NCBI GenBank assembly: GCA_036186865.1
Contig: AP025054.1
Location: forward strand, 4,456,224-4,520,223
Origin: Eustoma russellianum
Taxonomy: Eukaryota > Streptophyta > Magnoliopsida > Gentianales > Gentianaceae
Reading direction: 5' to 3'
DNA length: 64,000 nt
Made by a program: the position numbers and the translations under genes. Shown here piece after piece: positions 22,640 through 34,000 of the stretch. The notes beneath the pieces were generated by a model, which was given only the letters and a program-made list of their open reading frames with translations, did not search any database and had not been told where the DNA came from. The first letter of the stretch is position 1; the number at the start of each line of letters is the position of its first letter.

Positions 22640-22878
22640 GTTCCACTAGATCACATTCAGATGAAATAGATAGAATAAAGTAAAATTATTCAATAAATTA
22701 GGTGCGTTTCTTGTATTGTAAACTAGCAGTTGATCGACACAGCTTGACGTATCATTATGGATCATCGGGAAACAACCTCTGTGTGTTTCTAATACATGAG
22801 TATAGTTACGTACATCCGACTCCTCATACCTCGCCATAGACGGGAGCCAGACAATATGGTAATGTTGTTGTTGATAAT
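22640..22878 (+). repeat. R-family (TTG)n-tailed repeat, long copy
   Basis: Has the 5' part (AATAAAGTAAAATTATTCAA), CAGTTGATCGACACAGCTTG, GAAACAACCTCTGTGTG, a decayed hairpin (CGCCATAGACGGGAG) and a TTG tail. Confidence 0.8.
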
Positions 22879-23655
22879 TTTTCTTTCTAATATTTCTTCT
22901 CAATCAAATAGTAACGACAAATACATACTCCAAAGTGTATTGCTTGCGAAAAAAGTAAATAAAGAAAGATACCTCCTTCCGGTCTCAATGACGCATAACT
23001 CACAATTTATAAGCCTTCTTTCTCAAGTATACGTGACGTACGCCCATTTCTTACAACTGATTTTGATAGTGAAAGGTGTTGGAAATATAAGTGGTGCGTG
23101 TTCTACCCAGACATAATTTAAACATCTATACGGTGTGTTTTTGAAATCGAATTCTGTAACTCTTTAAAGTAATTTTTAATCTAAATACCAAAAGTAATTT
23201 TCAATCTAAATACCAATTGATCTATGTCATGTGAACGTAACCGTCTTTTTCTTCGTTTTCAAGGGTCTCAATTCTTCCCGACTGTGCCTCGTGAGCCAAA
23301 TTTCATGTGAAATTGAGATCATGCAAATGTATGGTAGATGATCTGCCAGCAGACCAGTCAAGAAAGAACATTCTTAACAACATTTTGCTTGGAATTCATT
23401 TTTGTCCCTTTAGAAAAAGGAAAGATTGGCCATCTGCCACGAATGAATGCGCAGAAACGCATGAACTAATAAGTAAGGATTGACATAGAAGTCTTTCAAT
23501 TCTATGACCCTAAGGCTATCTGAAAATATAAATCGAGCCATGTTTTTTTACTAACCAATTTTTATAAGTTTGTGTTATATTAGTTTGTAAAGACAATGGA
23601 AAGAAGAATGAGGATGGATTGGAGTTTAAGTTGGCAAGAATAGCTTGACACATGA
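22879..23655. other. Spacer, nothing recognised
   Basis: Contains the partner of the degenerate repeat at 22.4 kb. No supported gene. Confidence 0.3.
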
Positions 23656-23656
23656 C

Positions 23657-23902
23657 ATGGATCGATCCATGTCTCAGTTGGATCGATTCATGTGGGTAGA
23701 AAAATGAAGCTGAGCATTCTGCCATACTTCGACCAATCGAAGTAACTTGGATCGATCGCTTCGATCAATTGATGTATCTTGGGTGTAAAGTTGGAGTCCA
23801 CTGTCTAACATAGATCGATCATATAGATCGATTGAAGTGACTTGGGTAAAAAGTTGGAGCACAATGTAAGACATCGATCGATCACATCAATCGATCAAAG
23901 TG
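23657..23902 (+). repeat. Tandem repeats rich in GATCGATC palindromes
   Basis: Units of about 60-80 bp, each with an ATCGATCGAT-type palindrome pair and a conserved ACTTGGGTAAAAAGTTGGAG segment. About eight GATCGAT-type sites fall within 250 bp. Confidence 0.8.
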
Positions 23903-25062
23903 GTCAACAGGTGTGACTTTTCATCTAACATTGCAACTTATGCATCAAAAGACATACCAATCACTCATGAACGGTTTAGGATGTCTGACATGATGTTCAA
24001 GGGCCTTAAAAAAGCTCTTTTAACACATTTTAAGACATCTTAATCTCAAGTTCAATCTTCCAATTCAAATTCTTCTTCCTATTCAATGCATTTTCAATTT
24101 GAAAGTTCATTTGAGTTTCTTTCGTATTGTTGAGATAAAAAATCATTGGCTTGTTGTATCCTAGGAGAAAATTTGTCTAAAGCGCGGCAGCAACTAGTGG
24201 TGACAAATATTCCTTACGAAAAATAGTTTCTACACGTCTTAAGCCATCTCTCTACTACTTCTACTCTCCTTCACTCAGCTCCATGTCCTAACAGTTTGCC
24301 TATTCATAAGAGAACGAGATTGAAATCGAAACTAGTGATAGAAGTCAAACAATGATACTACAAATTGCATACCTTGATGTTATTACACGATCTTAATGAT
24401 TTCTATTAAGCTATGTTTATGAAAACACTATGAATCAACTAATTTAACTTTCGAATGGACGAACGTAGAAGATCATAATACACACAACACATATTCAATA
24501 TATTCAAATGACAACAAAACCTGTCGTTGAAGTCTGGGTAGAATATCGTAACACAATTAACAAGAAAACATATATTGTGGAACTAGATTCATCTTAATAA
24601 ATACTCTCACGAATTATTTGAATTAATGACGGCAACAATAGATAGAGTGTCACGAGCTACATGATTTCATTTTTTATGACTGAAACTTGATTGGGGAAAA
24701 AGAAAACTAGTCAAAACCCGACAGGCATAAGAATAATTAAATGCCATTTGTATTTTATTTTTTGTTCCATTTCTTCATGTCATAATTTCATTACTCGGCT
24801 CCTATATTCACTCATTCCTTTTGAATTTATCATTTATTTTTTCTGCAGTTATTTATTATATGGTAAAAATGATAATCATGGTTAAAGTGGAAAACAGTGA
24901 CTCAGTCTCTTGGTTGCATGTGGCCATCTGATACGAAAATTCAGCACACATCATACGATATACGATGAAGAGTTTTCGTAGTTGGTATGTTTATTCTTTA
25001 TTGGATAAAAACTTGTTACATTTCAGTATTTAATCGTTTTTCTTGTGGATGTCTTTAGAAGG
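23903..25062. other. Spacer, nothing recognised
   Basis: AT-rich with short frames only. Confidence 0.35.
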
Positions 25063-25235
25063 CAGGTTTTGAAGCAACTGGTAAAGTTGATGTTTTGTGA
25101 TTTTTAAAGTTACGAGTTCGAGTCGTGGAAACTTGACCCTACACAAACGCAAGAAACTAATGCATCGAAATATAGGGTAAGACTAGTTACATCAAATCGT
25201 GAAGCGATCTGGCACTGTCTTGACCCTGCACAAAA
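25063..25235 (+). mobile_element. S-family tRNA-derived SINE copy
   Basis: A-box region AGCAACTGGTAAAGTTG, B-box region GAGTTCGAGTCGTGG, and ATCAAATCGTGAAGCGATC in the body. The 3' end seems truncated. Confidence 0.8.
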
Positions 25236-25564
25236 CTAGTCAAAGTTAATATAAATTACTAAAGTATAAAATTACTAAAAGTATAATTTATGTTAACTTT
25301 GATAGAAAATCTCATATAAATTTTGTCTAAAAAGTACTGGAAATCAAACTCGAATTTTAAAGGGGAGGAGTTCAGAGGTTATTTCGCTAAAACACAGATG
25401 TGAATTTTTTTTCCGTTTTATATATTATTTGAAGATAAGTCCCAATTAAATTTAGTCATATATGTCTTAGATCTTCTAATAATTACAATAAAAACATTGA
25501 TACATTATATATTGTAATATCTTAGTGATAAAACAAAAAAAAAAGTAAATCTACCCCACGAAAA

Positions 25565-26000
25565 GTATACTCTTTCCGCTTCACCTCTAATTTGACTTGG
25601 ACATAATTTAAAGAAATCAAATTATTTCAATTGCCATTCTTATTATACTCTTAGGTTAGAGGACGTGTCTTAGAGCAACTGATAAGGTTGCTGCTTTGTG
25701 ATCTTGATGTTACGGGTTCAATCTACGGAAACAGCCTCTTATACAAAATGTAGAGTAGACTGCATACATCAGATCGCAAAACGATCCGACCCCTCCTAGG
25801 ACCATGCGCAAATGAAGAATCCTAGTGCACCGAGAACACCCTTTTATTATACTCTTAAGTTAATTGATGTATGCTAGAGAAACATGTAATTGTTAATTGA
25901 AATGATAGTATAAAAACTGTGACTATTAATATATTTTTTATTTTTGAAAATGAATAATATCAAACCAAAACTATAAATATTTTTAGAACGAAAGAAGTGA
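25565..26000. mobile_element. Stowaway-like MITE interrupted by a SINE
   Basis: Left half TCTTTCCGCTTCACCTCTAA to 25658 and right half 25846 to about 26000 (CAAACCAAAACTATAAATAT, then TTTTAGAACGAAAG) match Stowaway-type interiors. The two halves are separated by an S-family SINE. The outer ends are decayed. Confidence 0.55.
25659..25845 (+). mobile_element. S-family tRNA-derived SINE, complete, nested
   Basis: 187 bp bounded by a 17-bp duplication ATTATACTCTTA(G/A)GTTA (25642-25658, 25846-25862). A-box region AGCAACTGATAAGGTTG; B-box region ACGGGTTCAATCTACGG; 3' end GCACCGAGAACACCC then TTTT. It is the best reference copy of S in this window. Confidence 0.88.
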
Positions 26001-27619
26001 CCTCTAAACAAAAGGATTTTCTCAAGTCATTATAATCCTATTGGTTAAAGTCATTTGAAGATGATATGATGCTTATTAACATGGTTGCTTTAGAACATGT
26101 TTGGTGTCAAGAGTTTTTAATCACCTAGTTGAAAAATGTTTTTCCAATTAATTGTTACTTATAATATATAAAACTTTATATATAACACCTATTTTAGTCT
26201 TTGCCGCGAGCTCTTTGATATAATGTAATCGATTATTACAGATAGTGTTATTATTTTAGTAAAGAATTATTTTTTATCATACAATAAAAAGTATTAGTTG
26301 ATGTAAATTATCAAAAAGACATGTGACACAATTTTAGTAATAATAATGGAACATGAGATGTGTCAGAAAATCTTTTTAGTTAACACTAAACCATCAGTTT
26401 AGGCTTTATTCGTCGAGATTTACTTCATGTATGATTTTTTTATCTATTAAATAATTGTATGCTCAATTGAAACAAAAAGGAATGAGGTCGAGTGATAATA
26501 AGGATTTAAATGTAGAAAAAACGTATTGGTTATTATAAACAATTCACATAAATTTACAAGTTTAATTGATTAGAGTAATTACTTATATTTAACATCTTAC
26601 TTTTGACAATATTATATAAAATTTTCAAAGAGATTTATACACCAACAAAAAAATAAGTACTCAATAGAATGATAAAAATTGCAAGAACTAAGCACTCAAT
26701 AACTAAACACTCAATGGAATGATAAAAATTTGCATACCAATGCTCGGTGTTAGAATGATGCGAATTTGAGTTTTAATAATGTAAAAAAGGACATGGTGTA
26801 TTAGACTCTCACATTTGTACAGAATACGAAGAAGAGCCGAATCACTTCGCTATCTGATTCTTACGATACATTTATGTATGCGTGAGTTTGGTTCACACTT
26901 TGATATCGAAATCGGAATCGTACTGGGTATAATAATGTATGCGTTTGATAATATATGAGTTTGGACATAAAAGTCATATTTGTTTGGTATTGAAATGGGA
27001 ATGTGTATGATTGTCATTGATGGTGTTTGAAACATATTAGAATTGAAATGGGTATCAAATGTGGACGGTCGGAAAATTGACCGAAAAGATTTGACCAGCC
27101 GAAATAGTGACCGACTGTCATACGGCGGCGGACCAGTGGCGTTGACTGATAGGGGCATGTTTGACCATTGGGGGTATGTGGGGGCAGCCGGAGTGGGTTT
27201 AGAGTGGTGAAGCTCGAAACCCATATCCCCATATTATACTCTCATATTGAAAGATAAGGAGGGTTAGTATATTAAAAAAACGATATCTATTACAAAATAC
27301 TCAATATTAATGTGAATCTCATATCCCTAATTTTAACAACCAAAGCCCAAACCCCCAACCAAACACCCCCCTTACTACCAATCAGTGGGCCCGACGTGTT
27401 ATCTCTGTTTTTATTTCGTCCGCCGTCTCCAACCTCCTTTTCTTCGCCTTAAAATTCCTGGGGAAGAAAACTCCCCAAAATGAACACTTAAAAAACTTCA
27501 ATCAATTCCCATGGAGCCGCCATACAATTTCTAAGCCTCCAAATCTCCAAATGATATAAACGCCAATCTCCATATTAAAAATTCAAAAAGAAAAAAAAAG
27601 AGTTCCAGAGTTTTCGGTA
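26001..27619. other. Intergenic region and promoter side of the OTU gene
   Basis: 26000-26850 is AT-rich with nothing recognised. 26880-27240 has diffuse repeats of GGTATTGAAATGGGAATG type that look like a decayed element; the long antisense frame over it has no domain. The last 200 bp are C-rich and probably hold the core promoter and 5' UTR of the gene at 27620. Confidence 0.35.
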
Positions 27620-29599
27620 ATGCTCGGTGCACTGTGTGGACGTCCTAAACCTTGGCTGTTGACTTCACTCTCATTGGCTCATGCTCATATTCACAACTGC
27701 CGTCTCTCCGCCGTCTCTGCCACCGGCACACGCGTTTTCAGATCGATTCTCTCCGCCGATGTTGATCAGAGGAGGCATTGCTCTACCAGTTGTTCTGTAG
27801 GATGCTCGAATGATAGAGCTGCTGCAGCCGCGGCTTCAATTTGGCACGTGATTTTGCCTGCTGGATATGGAGATTTGCGGCGGCGGAGGAGTACGGTGTT
27901 TAATCATCATCATTATTACAATGAGACGCGAGGGGAAGGCTCGTGGAACGTGGCTTGGGATGCGAGGCCGGCGCGATGGCTTCATAATCCTGACTCCGCC
28001 TGGTGGCTATTCGGCGTCCGTGCTTGCCTTGCCGATTCTCTTCCGTCGTTGCTCGATGCTGACGTCATTCCGGAGACTTCTCAAGTTGCTGCCGATGAGG
28101 AGGTCCACGTGTTCAATTCTCAGCGGGAAGATCTCATTAGCTCCGACGCTGACAAACAGAAATCTGCAAAGTTTAAAGTGACAGGTCCACTATTTCTTTG
28201 GTTTTGTATTTTTACATCGTAATTCTAACATTCATGTGAAATTGTGTATTGTCGATTTGATTTATGCGCTTGAACCAATTGAAGTTTGTTGTTCGTTCTT
28301 TTTCTTCTGATTGACGAGACTTAAACAGCGAGAAAATGTATAATGGAACAGGCGTGCCAGCAGATGGAAGGTGTCTGTTTAGAGCAATAGCACACGTAGC
28401 TTGCTTGAGAAGAGGAGAAGAAGCCCCTGAAGAGAATCGTCAGAGGGAGCTTGCTGATGAATTGAGAGCTCAGGTATGTACCACTGGATGTTTATTTAGT
28501 TTTAGTGCCAAGTTTTTCAATTGATACAGAGTGTCACCTCAACCAAAGTAATGAATCGCATGTCTGATTTGATATTTTGGAGTTGAGTAGAATGATCCTG
28601 TCAATATGACCCAAGAACCATCCTTCTTATTTATTGTTCATGTATATTGTTCGTTACCGATTGACTTTTGGCATCTGCAGGTTGTTGCTGAGCTCTTAAG
28701 GAGGCGAGAAGAAGCAGAATGGTGAGTTATCTGTTTTAGTTACTACTTTTTCTGTATCATTATGGCATACTTGTGAGCGTTCTTTCTGTTATCTTCAAAC
28801 GGCATGTGCTCAAATGTTTTTTTTTTTTTTGGTTGTTATTAGGTTTATTGAAGGTGATTTTGATGCTTATATCGAAAACATTGAAAAGCCTTATGTATGG
28901 GGTGGGGAGCCAGAGTTGCTGATGGCTTCTCATGTAATCAAGTGAGTGGCTTCATACTTCTTGATTTTCTTCTTATTATAAGACCTAATTTTGTCTTAGG
29001 CTGGGTTGTTTGATTAAGTTTGTTCACATCCTATATCTGTGCTTTTCCTAGTTTTTTGGTAATTGTTCAGTTCTTTCTGTCGATGATTTAAAGCAGAAAG
29101 CCCGAGGATATAACTTGAAAAAATATGATTTTGAAATGACCTGCAAAACACCTGTTTGAATACTCTTAGTGGCATTAGTTATCTTTTCCATTTTCACTCC
29201 ATGTGGTTGGGTCGATATCAAACTTCTGAAGTTTTTAACTTTGGTTGGAGATAATGCAGAATATTTTCACATCACTCATTTTCGGAATTGTTGAACCTTT
29301 ACCTCTTTTGTTTCTCCCTTTCCTTCTGTGCGATTGTTTTGGAATCAGATAATAAATTAGCTAAAAATATGTCGGAAGGTATTGAAGGTTTTAACCATTG
29401 TATTGCATTTGATGATCACAGGACTCCGATTTCAGTATTTATGATTGATAGAGGCTCTGGTAGTTTACTAAATATAGCAAACTACGGCGAGGAGTACAGC
29501 AAAGATGAAAGAAGACCGATCAATATTTTATTTCATGGATATGGTCACTACGATGTACTTGATGTTGTCCCTGATGATTATAATAAAATGGACATGTAG
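27620..29599 (+). CDS. OTU-domain cysteine protease (deubiquitinase), five exons
   Basis: Likely removes ubiquitin from proteins. Exons: 27620-28184, 28319-28473, 28681-28721, 28843-28941, 29422-29599, giving 345 residues. The first junction is ambiguous: donor 28170 with acceptor 28329, or 28177 with 28333, also keep frame and change only a few residues. The other introns have clear GTATGT/GTGAGT donors and CAG/TAG acceptors. The OTU domain starts at about residue 195: PADGRCLFRAIAH supplies Asp204 and catalytic Cys207; a VWGGEPELLMASHV block and the final FHGYGHYDVL supply the His (about 329). The 190-residue N-terminal extension is rich in Arg, Ser and Ala at its start, which could be an organelle transit peptide, then has a WLHNPDSAWWLFG segment not recognised. 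Plant OTU proteins with this layout exist; substrate unknown. Confidence 0.88.
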
Positions 29600-30539
29600 A
29601 ATACTCAAGAACTAGTGAGCAATAAAGGCATGCAGTGGCTTACAAATTGTTGGACAGAATAAGTATGCCCTGGACGAGCATTATCTAGCTTCAAGAAGAA
29701 GCTGTTTTGTTGCCAGTTTTGAAAGATTAACCCGCTAAATTTACGAAGTAGTTTAAATGAAAGACTGGTTTCATTTTTGTAGATTGTATTGTTATCTGTT
29801 CTATGGGGTCACTAGCGATACTTATGGAGGCAGAATCACATGATTTGAGTGTTCAATCTTCCCAAAAATCGTGGTGGAACTGGTACCTGGCTCTGTTTCG
29901 GCTATTATTTGAGATATGGTACATCTAGCTCTTTGAGTATTTATATTTTTTGGGCTTCTTCTAACCTTGGATTGTGTGTTGCATAATGGAAGAATCAAAC
30001 TTCTTGTTCTTGTGAGAATTGTACATTTACATTGCACATACACGAAAGAGTACCTACTTCAGAAATGTTCTTCATTTACTTCTTGATACTATTACTAGCC
30101 CGGATGACTTGTGACCCTCTCTTTTACTGTTACTCTTGAGTGCTTGAAGATACCTTCTTTGGTCACATACACGCACGCGCACACATTAAGAGAGCTTGAG
30201 AATGAGACGCTTAAAATATCATGTGTTATCATAGTGTTAGAGGGGTGTGGTAGCTCATGTCTAGATAAGTAAATCTCTTCTGGTTTATAGTTGTATTTCT
30301 GATAAGATTGCTAGTCTATCTTAGAATTTTCAAGAAACTGTAAATTTTGTTGAATCATCGGATTCTGAGAAGCATATGCTTGATAATGAAATGCCTTAGA
30401 ACAATTTGAACTGCAAGAATATCTCTTATTCAGTTGTACTATTCATTTTTGCGCTTCGTAATTAAAATAATGACTTTGTTATTTGACGACATGGATTGGC
30501 TCAGCCACTAACATGGGAGACAATCAAAATGCTGGAGTT
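29600..30539. other. 3' UTR of the OTU gene and spacer
   Basis: No gene recognised. It ends at the copia target site. Confidence 0.4.
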
Positions 30540-30544
30540 GCCAC

Positions 30545-30994
30545 TGTTAACTTTGGAATGCGCAAAACAAAAGAAAAACAGAGGAGGTTTCGGTGAAACC
30601 TAAACCAAAAACAGAGTATCTTTCGGTAAAGACTAAGGCACAAAAACAGAGGATGTTTCGGTGCACACAAAACCCAAGAGGAGAGAATTGATGTTTTTTC
30701 TTATTTTCGCTGAAAAAATAATGCACTAATAATTATGCATGTTAACACTACATGCACGTACAAACACAAATCAACAAACCGAAAATAGGGGAACCACGTT
30801 CCCACTTCCACAACCTAAAGTCTAGGAACCACTAACCCAACTTACACCACTACCATGTAAACTATCTCCATAACAATAGGAGTCTTATTTGACTAGATAA
30901 TAACTAGGCTAACTAGAGATAAACTCTAACCAAACTATGGATAACACTTAACTAAACCACACATATATCTAGTTAGGTGTTGAACAAGTCTTCA
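30545..30994 (-). repeat. Copia-1 3' LTR
   Basis: Read on the - strand it starts TGAAGACTTG and ends TTAACA. Near its end (about 30565-30660) it carries three tandem copies, about 37 bp apart, of an ACCGAAA..CTCTGTTTTT motif. No clear TATA box. Confidence 0.93.
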
Positions 30995-31010
30995 ATTCTC
31001 CCCCTCAACA
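30995..31010 (-). other. Copia-1 polypurine tract
   Basis: On the - strand GTTGAGGGGGAGAAT sits directly before the 3' LTR; it primes plus-strand DNA synthesis in this family. Confidence 0.8.
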
Positions 31011-31029
31011 CCTACTCGCTGCATCCGAT

Positions 31030-34000
31030 TCAAGGCACGTCTCTCATGCCTAGTTGACGACGAAACTCCACCAACTTGTTTCCATTGAAACCTTTCGTGA
31101 ACACATCCGCAACTTGATTATGAGTATCAATATGCTGCAGTTCAATTTCACCTTGCAACACTTTTTCTCTAATGAAATGATAATGTACTTCAACATGTTT
31201 AGTTCTTGCATGAAAAACTGGATTGCACGCTAACTGAATTGAAGACAAGTTATCACAATATATTCGCACGCTATCCATACTCTTATGACATAGTTCATTC
31301 AAAACCTGTACAAGCCATACGCACTCTTGAGCTGCCATAGCTGCTGCTCTATATTCAGCTTCAGTTGTCGATAAAGATACAGTGGGTTGAAGCTTACTGC
31401 ACCAAGATACTGCCCCAGATCCCAACATGAAAACAAATCCAGTAGTTGACCTTCGTGTATCATAGTCCCCAGAATAATCAGCATCACAAAACCCTCTCAG
31501 TTTAAGATCGGCGTCTCTTCCATACCATACGCCCCAATTGCTGGTTCCTTTGATATACCGCAATATCCGCTTAACTGCTTCCAAGTGAGGTTTCTTTGGA
31601 CTCTGCATAAAACGACTAACTATGCCAACTGCGCAAGAAATATCTGGCCTGGTTAGTGTCAAATAAATTAAACTGCCAACCAGTTTTCGGTACAACACGG
31701 CATCCTCAAGACTTTCTCCTTCATAAGCACTTAACTTAACATTTGGTTCTAAACAAGTATTCACCGGTTTACAAGCCAACATCCCAAATTTGTTCAACAA
31801 ATCCATGACATATTTTTGTTGATGCAACAGAATTCCATTATCCAAATGTTCAACTTGTAACCCAAGAAAGTGTTTAAGTTGGCCAAGTTCCTTCATATGA
31901 AACCGTATGGATAAATTTTTCTTAACTTGCAACACTTCATCATTAGCATCTCCAGTGATAATTAAGTCATCAACATACACCAACACTATGGCTATTCTTG
32001 ATTCAATCTTCTTAACAAATAAACTTGAATCCGGATTTGTCATCTTATAGCCACAGTAAACAAGAAATTCAGCAATCTTACCATACCAAGCTCTTGGTGC
32101 TTGTTTCAATCCATAAAGCGCCTTCTTTAACTTGTATACATGATGCACACGTTCATGATCTTCGAACCCCACTGGTTGCATCATGTATATGTCATGATCC
32201 AACTCACCGTACAAGAAGGCATTTTTAACATCCATTTGAAATAGTCTCCAACCTTTGTTAGCTGCTATTGCTAACAACACTCGTACAGTTGTTATTTTCG
32301 CCACAGGACTAAATGTTTCTTCATAGTCCAAGCCATACCGTTGTGAAAATCCACGAGCAACTAAACGTGCTTTGTACCTTTCAATTGAACCATCAGTTAT
32401 TTTCTTTAATTTGTAAACCCACTTACATGAAATAGGACTTACATCTTTTGGCCTTGGTACAAGCTCCCATGTTTGATTGTGCTCAAGTGCTGAAATTTCC
32501 TCCTTCATGGCCTTAATCCACTCTTCATTTTTCACCGCCTCTTCATAACTTTCTGGTTCTGGCACTTCTTCTACAATAGCTGCATTTGCATATTTGGGAT
32601 TAGGCTTCTTGGCTCTTTCGGATCTTCTAGGTACTGGAGTAATTTCGGCTGCTTCAAATTGTTGAGGTACATTATTGTATGCGTCAACTGTACTGGAACC
32701 GAAGTGGGGCTCATGTTGCTCAAATTGCTCCAACTCATCTATATCTTCAATCACATCATTTTCAAATTGTATTTGAGCTTCACTTGGTCCGATTCCTTGC
32801 TCAGCCGAAACATTTAAAGGCTGACTTTCTGTAGGCCACCATGCAGTTGCTTCATCAAACACAACATTTCTTGAAACATAGCAACGTCCAGTTAAGGGAT
32901 CACAGCATCTCCAACCTTTCTTACATTCATCATACCCTACAAATATGCATTTGACTGCTTTCTTTTCCATCTTACTTCGTAAATGGTTAGGTATGAAAAC
33001 ATAACATACACTACCAAACACACGAAAGTAACTTACAGTAGGAATTTCATTCATTACAAGTTCATAGGGAGAATGAAAATTAAGCTTCTGTTGGGGTAAC
33101 CTGTTTGTCACATAAACTGCAGTTCTCATAGCCTCAGCCCAAAACCTCCCGGGTACAGATTTGGCATGAAGCATACTGCGACATACCTCAGCTAGGTGCC
33201 TGTTCTTGCGTTCTGCAACTCCATTCTGCTGGGGTGTGTTGGCACAAGTTAGTTGACGTTGAATCCCAGCCTGACGCAAGAGGGTGTAAAACTCATGTGA
33301 AGTGAACTCTCCACCATTGTCTGTTCGAAGGCACGGAATCTTCTTCTTGTGCTTTGATTCCACCTCTTCTTTAAACTCTCTAAACTTTGCAAGAGCTTCC
33401 GATTTTTCCTTCATGAAATACACCCATACATATCTTGAATAGTCATCAATAAACGTGATCATATATTTCATACCTTTGATTGAAGGTTGCTTCACGGGTC
33501 CAAATACATCCGAATGTACGCACCCCGGGATGGCCGAAGCTCTATGCTTCGATTCTCCATATGGCAATTGATGTGCTTTGCCATATTGACATCCAGCACA
33601 CACAACATCTTTTCTTACCTCAAGATTAGGCAATCCCCTCAACATAGATTTCTTCATCATGATGTCAAGCTTGCTATAACTTACATGACTCAATCTTGCA
33701 TGCCACAAGTATGCAGATTCAGTCCTCCTAGTTTTATCAACATACACTGCTTCTGCTGACATTACATATACGGAGTCCACCTTCTTTCCTTCCATCACTG
33801 GATCTTCTTTTATCTCAATGTGTGGAAACACCTTCACATCCTTTGGACCAAACACAACATAATGTCCCGCAGCTGTTAGTTGAGCAACAGAAAGCAAATT
33901 CTTTTTCATACCTGGCACATGATAAACATCTTGGAGAGGTACACCACTGTCAGATTGATGAAGTGGTACAACCGATTTTCCTATGTGCGCAATGGGCAGC

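Noticed and set aside
23657..23902. CRISPR-like array
   Set aside because: Repeats are degenerate, there are no unique equal-length spacers, and this is a plant genome.
25659..25845. tRNA gene (A and B boxes present)
   Set aside because: Cannot fold into a complete cloverleaf with an anticodon arm; it is part of a SINE with TSD and poly(T) end. The same holds for the other S, T and U copies.
26850..27224. 124-codon antisense frame
   Set aside because: Lies on a diffuse, probably transposon-derived repeat; no motif or splice support.
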